This document shows positions 5,449 through 9,145 of a DNA stretch of 9,145 nucleotides, piece after piece. Made by a program: the position numbers and the translations under genes. The notes under the pieces were generated by a model. The model did no database searches and was not told the DNA's origin. It worked only from the letters and a program-made list of their open reading frames with translations. Source of the stretch: CAZDHT01 sp964505325 (lineage in GTDB: Bacteria > Planctomycetota > PUPC01). The stretch is taken from contig CAZDHT010000223.1 in NCBI GenBank assembly GCA_964505325.1, forward strand, positions 1 to 9,145. Direction: 5' to 3'. Within the stretch, counting starts at the first letter, position 1; the number at the start of each line of letters is the position of its first letter.

Positions 5449-7264
5449 GCAGGACATCGACGAAGCATTTGCGCGGGCGCGGCCATCGCTGCACACGCTC
5501 AAGCGCATCCTGCACTTCGTGCGCCCTTACTGGCGCCAGATCATCGGCCCGTTGTTCATCGAGATGTTCTGGGTCCTGTCGATGGCCTTTGCCCCGCACC
5601 TGTTCAAGATTGCCATCGACGATTTCATCTTGCCCGCGGCGCGGGTGGTCGCGGGGCCGCTGGGGGAGGTGCCGGGCTGGGCGAAGCTGGGGATCGGCAG
5701 CATCGTCGGCCTGATGCTGCTCAACCGGGCGCTGCGCGCCATCTTGGCCGCCGTGCAGCGTCTGATGATGTGGCGGGCCGGCCAGCTCGCCACCAATGAC
5801 CTGCGCAACTGGCTGTTCAAGCACATCCAGCGGCTGTCGATGGACTTCTTCGACCGCGAGAAGCAGGGCCGCATCATCGCCCGCGTGGACCGCGACGTCG
5901 AGAACCTCGAGCCGCTCATCACCTTCGTGCCGCTGTTCTTCGTGCACACCATCTTCTCGCTGATCGTGGTGATGTGTTTCCTGATGATGTACGATTGGCG
6001 GTTGTGCGGGCTGATCGTCGCCCTGTCGCCGCTGGTCTTCGCCGCCGGGTTTGCCTCCGAGAAGTTCGCCCTGCCGGTCTACCGTCGCATCCGCCGCAGC
6101 ATCTCCCGGATGACCGCGAACCTGGCGGAGAACGTCACCGGTGTCCGCGTCGTCCAGGCCCACGCCCGGGAGGAGCGCAACTTGCAGCGGTTCGCCGAGC
6201 TGCTGGACGAGTACCGGGAACACCGCGTCGCCGGGGCGTTCGTCAAGGGGCTCACCTTCCCGTCGATGCTGCTGATGTTCGGGATCGCCAACGCCGCGGT
6301 GATTGCCTACGCCGCCTACGCGCTGGAGCGGGGCTACCTGACCATCGGCGCCGTGCCCGCCGCGGTGATGTACATCGGCATGATCTACGGCCCGCTGATG
6401 ATGGTCGCCCATCTCTACGACCACCTGCTCTCGTCGTCCGCCTCCGCCGAGCGGGTGGTGCAGTTGATGGACCGGGTGCCGACCGTGGTCGACGCGCCCG
6501 GGGCGAAGACGATGCCTCCGATCCAGGGCCACGTCGTCTTCGACCACGTTCACTTCAAGTATGACGACGAGCCCGACACGCCGTGGATCCTGGAGGACGT
6601 GTCCTTCGATGCCAAGCCGGGCGAGATCGTCGCCCTGGTTGGGCCCACCGGCGCCGGCAAGACCTCCATCGTCAACCTCATCCCCCGGTTCTATCAGCCG
6701 CAGCGGGGGGCCATCACCATCGACGGAATCGACATCCGCGAGGTCACCCAGCAATCGCTCCACGAGCAGATGGGCATCGTGCTCCAGGAGAACTTCCTCT
6801 TCACCGGCACGGTGATGGACAACCTGAAGTACGGCCGGCCGGAGACGACGGACGAGGAGGCCATCGCCGCCGCCGAGGCGCTCGGCTCCAGCAAGACCAT
6901 CGAGAAGCTGGCCGACGGCTACCATACCGACGTGCGCGAGCGCGGCGGCGCCATCAGCCACGGTGAGCGCCAACTCATCTGCTTCACCCGCGCCCTCATC
7001 GCCAACCCGCGCATCCTTATCCTCGACGAGGCGACCAGCGCCGTCGACACCAACACCGAGATCCTCATCCAGGACGCGCTGTGGAAGCTGATGGAAGGCC
7101 GGACGACGTTCGTCGTCGCGCACCGGCTCTCGACCGTCCATCACGCCGGCAACATCATGGTCGTCCAGGACGGCCGCATTGTCGAGTCGGGAACACACAA
7201 CGAGTTGCTCCTGCTCGGCGGCACCTACGCCACCATGTTCGAAGAGTTCGTCAAGCAGGTGTAA
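5438..7264 (+). CDS. ABC exporter half-transporter, subunit 2 (catalytic Walker B, altered signature)
   Basis: The 608-residue protein has an exporter membrane domain (about 20-345) and an ATPase domain (about 365-600). It shows A-loop Tyr375, Walker A GPTGAGKT (402-409), Q-loop Gln450, Walker B ILILDE (526-531) with the canonical catalytic Glu531, and H-loop His562. The signature is ISHGE (506-510) instead of LSGGQ, so this half cannot complete a normal site on its partner. It thus complements subunit 1, and together they form one consensus and one degenerate ATP site, as in TM287/288-type exporters. ATG 5438 was chosen: it overlaps the previous gene's end by 11 bases and gives a standard MKTEQDIDEAF start, while an upstream in-frame TTG (5423) only adds five residues. 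The transmembrane part carries the conserved IDDFI stretch (60-64). The cargo is unknown. Confidence 0.93.
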   Translation: MKTEQDIDEAFARARPSLHTLKRILHFVRPYWRQIIGPLFIEMFWVLSMAFAPHLFKIAIDDFILPAARVVAGPLGEVPGWAKLGIGSIVGLMLLNRALRAILAAVQRLMMWRAGQLATNDLRNWLFKHIQRLSMDFFDREKQGRIIARVDRDVENLEPLITFVPLFFVHTIFSLIVVMCFLMMYDWRLCGLIVALSPLVFAAGFASEKFALPVYRRIRRSISRMTANLAENVTGVRVVQAHAREERNLQRFAELLDEYREHRVAGAFVKGLTFPSMLLMFGIANAAVIAYAAYALERGYLTIGAVPAAVMYIGMIYGPLMMVAHLYDHLLSSSASAERVVQLMDRVPTVVDAPGAKTMPPIQGHVVFDHVHFKYDDEPDTPWILEDVSFDAKPGEIVALVGPTGAGKTSIVNLIPRFYQPQRGAITIDGIDIREVTQQSLHEQMGIVLQENFLFTGTVMDNLKYGRPETTDEEAIAAAEALGSSKTIEKLADGYHTDVRERGGAISHGERQLICFTRALIANPRILILDEATSAVDTNTEILIQDALWKLMEGRTTFVVAHRLSTVHHAGNIMVVQDGRIVESGTHNELLLLGGTYATMFEEFVKQV

Positions 7265-7285
7265 CGGCGCCCGCCGCGGCGCCGT
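7264..7285 (+). other. GC-rich hairpin between subunit 2 and threonine synthase
   Basis: ACGGCGCC (7264-7271) and GGCGCCGT (7278-7285) are perfect complements around a 6-base loop. The stem begins on the last base of the ABC stop codon. No T-run follows, so it is not a standard intrinsic terminator. It could stabilise the 3' end of the upstream mRNA or slow read-through into the last gene. It ends 18 bases before the GGGAG ribosome site at 7304. Confidence 0.45.
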
Positions 7286-7303
7286 CGGACGCACGACAAG
7301 ACA

Positions 7304-7308
7304 GGGAG
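7304..7308 (+). promoter_or_regulatory. Ribosome binding site deciding the threonine synthase GTG start
   Basis: GGGAG lies 5 bases before GTG 7314. The reading frame stays open further upstream to an ATG at 7179, but that would overlap the ABC gene by 86 bases and add 45 Ser/Arg-rich residues unlike the family. This site and the zinc ribbon that begins immediately after it support 7314. Confidence 0.75.
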
Positions 7309-7313
7309 AAGCC

Positions 7314-8432
7314 GTGAGCCAGCTCGTGTGCAGCACGTGCCGCGCCACCTATCCGTTGAACGACGTGCGGTGGAAGTGCGACTGCGGCGGGGCTCTCGAC
7401 ATCGAGTTTGCGCCTGTCTTCGTTCCAAAGCAGATCAAGAGCCGAAAGCCGACGATTTGGCGCTACAGAGAAGCCCTGCCGCTCGACAGCGACGCGAACA
7501 TCGTTTCCCTCGGCGAAGGATTTACCCCGCTGGTCGAAATGGACTTCGGCGGCCGGTCCGTGCTCATCAAGCAGGACCAGTTGTTCCCCACCGGCTCGTA
7601 CAAGGACCGGGGAGCGGCCCTCCTGATCAGCAAGGTAAAAGAGTTGGGCGTGGAAAGGGTCGTGGAGGACTCCTCGGGCAATGCCGGGTGCGCCGTCGCG
7701 GCGTACTGCGCCAGGGCCGGCGTCGCCTGCGAGATCTTCGTCGCCGAAGACACCGCCGCCGCGAAGCTTGCGCAAATCACGGCCTACGGCGCGGCCCTGA
7801 AGAAGGTGCCCGGCTCGCGCGAGGACACGGCCCGCGCCGCCCTGAGGGCCGCGGCGGAACATTACTACGCGAGCCATTCGTGGAATCCCTTTTTCTTCCA
7901 CGGGACCAAGACGTTCGCATTCGAGGTCTGCGAACAGCTTGGCTGGAAGGCTCCCGGAACGGTCATCGTGCCCGTGGGCAACGGCACGCTGCTCCTGGGG
8001 TGCGCCATCGGCTTTCGGGAGTTGCTGGGCGCCGGCGTGATCGACAGGATGCCGAAACTGGTGGCGGTTCAATCCGCCAACTGCGCCCCGCTGCACCGGG
8101 CGTTCAAAGACGGCGCCAACGCTGTGCCGCACATCGAGAAGAAGCCCACCATTGCCGAAGGCATCGCGATCGCCGAACCGGCCCGCGGCATGCAGGTGGT
8201 CGAGGCCGTGCGCCGGAGCGGCGGCCAGTTCGTCATCGTCGATGACGCCGAGATCGAAGCGGCGCTGAAGGACACCTGCGGCAAAGGGTTCTACATCGAA
8301 CCCACCTCCGCCGCGACGATTGCGGGGGTCAAGAAGCACTTGGCGGGATCGAACGACGACAACACGGTCGTGTCCGTCTTCACCGGCCACGGCCTCAAAG
8401 CGGCAGAGAAGGTGCTGAAGCTCCTCGGCTAG
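7314..8432 (+). CDS. thrC: Threonine synthase with N-terminal zinc ribbon
   Basis: This 372-residue fold-type II PLP enzyme is expected to convert O-phospho-L-homoserine to threonine, the last step of threonine synthesis, in the cytoplasm. It opens with a zinc-ribbon-like segment (Cys6, Cys9, Cys22, Cys24), as in the archaeal/short ThrC class. Next come the PLP lysine motif PTGSYKDRGA (92-101, Lys97), the SSGNAG loop (120-125) and the phosphate-binding VPVGNGT (219-225), then EPTSAA (329-334) and the C-terminal TGHGLK (357-362), which is characteristic of threonine synthase rather than of serine/threonine dehydratase or cysteine synthase. SYKDRG replaces the commoner SFKDRG, a conservative change. 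Length is normal. It is the last gene of the cluster, 49 bases after the ABC gene, and its TAG stop shares CTAG with the opposing gene. A threonine-synthase-like paralogue cannot be excluded. Confidence 0.85.
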   Translation: MSQLVCSTCRATYPLNDVRWKCDCGGALDIEFAPVFVPKQIKSRKPTIWRYREALPLDSDANIVSLGEGFTPLVEMDFGGRSVLIKQDQLFPTGSYKDRGAALLISKVKELGVERVVEDSSGNAGCAVAAYCARAGVACEIFVAEDTAAAKLAQITAYGAALKKVPGSREDTARAALRAAAEHYYASHSWNPFFFHGTKTFAFEVCEQLGWKAPGTVIVPVGNGTLLLGCAIGFRELLGAGVIDRMPKLVAVQSANCAPLHRAFKDGANAVPHIEKKPTIAEGIAIAEPARGMQVVEAVRRSGGQFVIVDDAEIEAALKDTCGKGFYIEPTSAATIAGVKKHLAGSNDDNTVVSVFTGHGLKAAEKVLKLLG

Positions 8433-9145
8433 AGGCGCTCCAGCCCGCGCACCGCGTACGCCTGAAGCATGCCCGACTCGTCCGAGTTGAAGAAGCCCAT
8501 CGTGCCGTCGGGCGAGAGGAAGGGATGAACGTGCGCCTCCTTCTTCCAGCTTGATCCGCTCCGGCACAGATACGTCCACTTGCCGACCGGCTCACCGTCG
8601 GCCTCCGGCAGCTCCGCCAGCCAGATCGAATCCGGTTTGCAGTCGGTGATCAGGCGCTGCCCGGCGATGTCGACGCCGAAGTGGCAAAACTCCGGGTCGC
8701 CGAACGAGCGGCTCAGGTCGTTGCGGATGCCGCCCGGGGTGTTGATGCCGACGTGCCCGGCTTCGCCGTGGCGGAGCCCGGCGTGCGGCGCGGCGATGCC
8801 CTCGATCAGTTGGCATTCCGGCGGCCGCCTGGTTCCCGTGCTCGTGATGGCGCGGTTCGTGCGGCCGCGCCAGCACTGGTGGCCCTGGCACCGCTCGTTG
8901 CCGTCCCGGCCCCAGGGCATGTTGCGGAAGTCCGTGCCGTCGTCGCGGATCACGTGGATGTCCGCCCCGTCCCCGGCGACGAGCACCGTGTACTTCCCCG
9001 CCGCGTCATACTCGCAGCCGTGGTTCTCCTGCACCAGGATGTCGTGCGACTGCTCGGGACCGAGCGACCGGCTGCACTGCGGATGGATGTTGCACCAACT
9101 GGTGCCCTCGAGAACCAGCCGCACCTCGCCGGCGTCGAGGTCGAA
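8429..9145 (-). CDS. Oligogalacturonate-lyase-like beta-propeller protein (C-terminal part, truncated by the window)
   Basis: The frame is open from the window edge to a TAG at 8431-8429, giving 238 residues of the C-terminal part. The start lies outside; a GTG at 9124 is internal, since the frame upstream reads FDLDAGEVRLVLEG, a typical propeller strand. Repeating blades are visible: SHDILVQENHGCEYDAAGKY, ADIHVIRDDGTDFRNM and FCHFGVDIAGQRLI. The end EAHVHPFLSPDGTMGFFNSD followed by ESGMLQAYAVRG closely resembles the last blades of oligogalacturonate lyases (family 22 pectate lyases), including the C-H and HxHP histidines that bind Mn2+ and do catalysis in that family. Such enzymes split unsaturated digalacturonate from pectin breakdown. 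The match is from remembered family sequence; a non-enzymatic TolB/WD40-like propeller is the alternative. It is convergent to thrC with overlapping stops and not part of that operon. Confidence 0.7.
   Translation of the reverse strand, partial: FDLDAGEVRLVLEGTSWCNIHPQCSRSLGPEQSHDILVQENHGCEYDAAGKYTVLVAGDGADIHVIRDDGTDFRNMPWGRDGNERCQGHQCWRGRTNRAITSTGTRRPPECQLIEGIAAPHAGLRHGEAGHVGINTPGGIRNDLSRSFGDPEFCHFGVDIAGQRLITDCKPDSIWLAELPEADGEPVGKWTYLCRSGSSWKKEAHVHPFLSPDGTMGFFNSDESGMLQAYAVRGLERL

Noticed and set aside
7264..7285. Intrinsic terminator after the ABC genes
   Set aside because: The stem is strong, but it is followed by CGGACGCACG rather than a T-run.
7179..7313. N-terminal extension of threonine synthase from an upstream ATG
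   Set aside because: It would overlap the ABC gene by 86 bases and add low-complexity Ser/Arg residues. GTG 7314 has a good ribosome site and begins exactly at the zinc ribbon.
5282..7348. A 688-codon open frame on the minus strand opposite ABC subunit 2
   Set aside because: It is antisense to a clear ABC exporter gene. Its His/Asp/Arg/Gly-rich composition is what the complement of GC-rich coding DNA gives, and no domain is recognisable.
7251..8579. A 442-codon minus-strand frame opposite thrC
   Set aside because: It is antisense to threonine synthase, whose motifs are unambiguous, and it also conflicts with the propeller gene in another minus-strand frame.
9122..9124. GTG as the start of the minus-strand propeller gene
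   Set aside because: The frame continues upstream to the window edge with a typical propeller strand (FDLDAGEVRLVLE), so the gene is truncated by the window and this GTG is an internal valine.

Overview
This is a GC-rich, densely coded bacterial window. It most resembles an uncultivated Planctomycetota or related PVC-group genome. That placement is inferred from four things: the ECF sigma factor paired with a coiled-coil membrane protein whose N-terminus reads like planctomycete examples, the short palindromic 'GTGGCACGGGCG'-type element at the left end, the CCGCAAT heptamer tract, and the oligogalacturonate-lyase-like propeller gene. No marker gene here fixes the taxonomy.

Left part (1-190) is non-coding. 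It holds a long imperfect inverted repeat (3-56) and two near-identical 18-bp palindromes (72-89 and 144-161). The second palindrome sits in the spacer of a possible promoter. Next comes a three-gene co-directional cluster: an ECF-type sigma factor (191-745), a single-pass membrane protein with a long coiled coil that is probably its anti-sigma partner (798-1940), and a small TPR-like lipoprotein (1942-2334). This looks like an envelope-sensing regulatory module.

Middle part (2369-8432) looks like a second transcription unit behind a good sigma-70-type promoter (TTGACA at 2369-2374). It encodes a class I/II PLP aminotransferase carrying an in-frame heptanucleotide tandem repeat (2439-3659), two ABC exporter half-transporters (3664-5448 and 5438-7264, overlapping by 11 bp), and threonine synthase (7314-8432). 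The two ABC subunits have complementary defects: an Asp in place of the catalytic Glu in the first, and a broken LSGGQ in the second. They should therefore form an asymmetric heterodimer with one degenerate and one consensus ATP site. The two PLP enzymes suggest aspartate-family amino acid metabolism; any link to the exporter cargo is only positional.

Right part (8429-9145, minus strand) is the C-terminal part of an oligogalacturonate-lyase-like beta-propeller protein that continues past the window edge. Its stop codon and that of threonine synthase share one CTAG tetranucleotide, so the two genes converge with no intergenic space.

I see no clear new defence or mobile system. The most unusual items are the heptamer repeat embedded in an enzyme that also lacks two usual cofactor-contact residues, the palindrome family at the left end, and the fused convergent stops. 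No stretch over 300 bases lacks a gene, and no RNA genes, CRISPR arrays, insertion sequences or convincing terminators were found.
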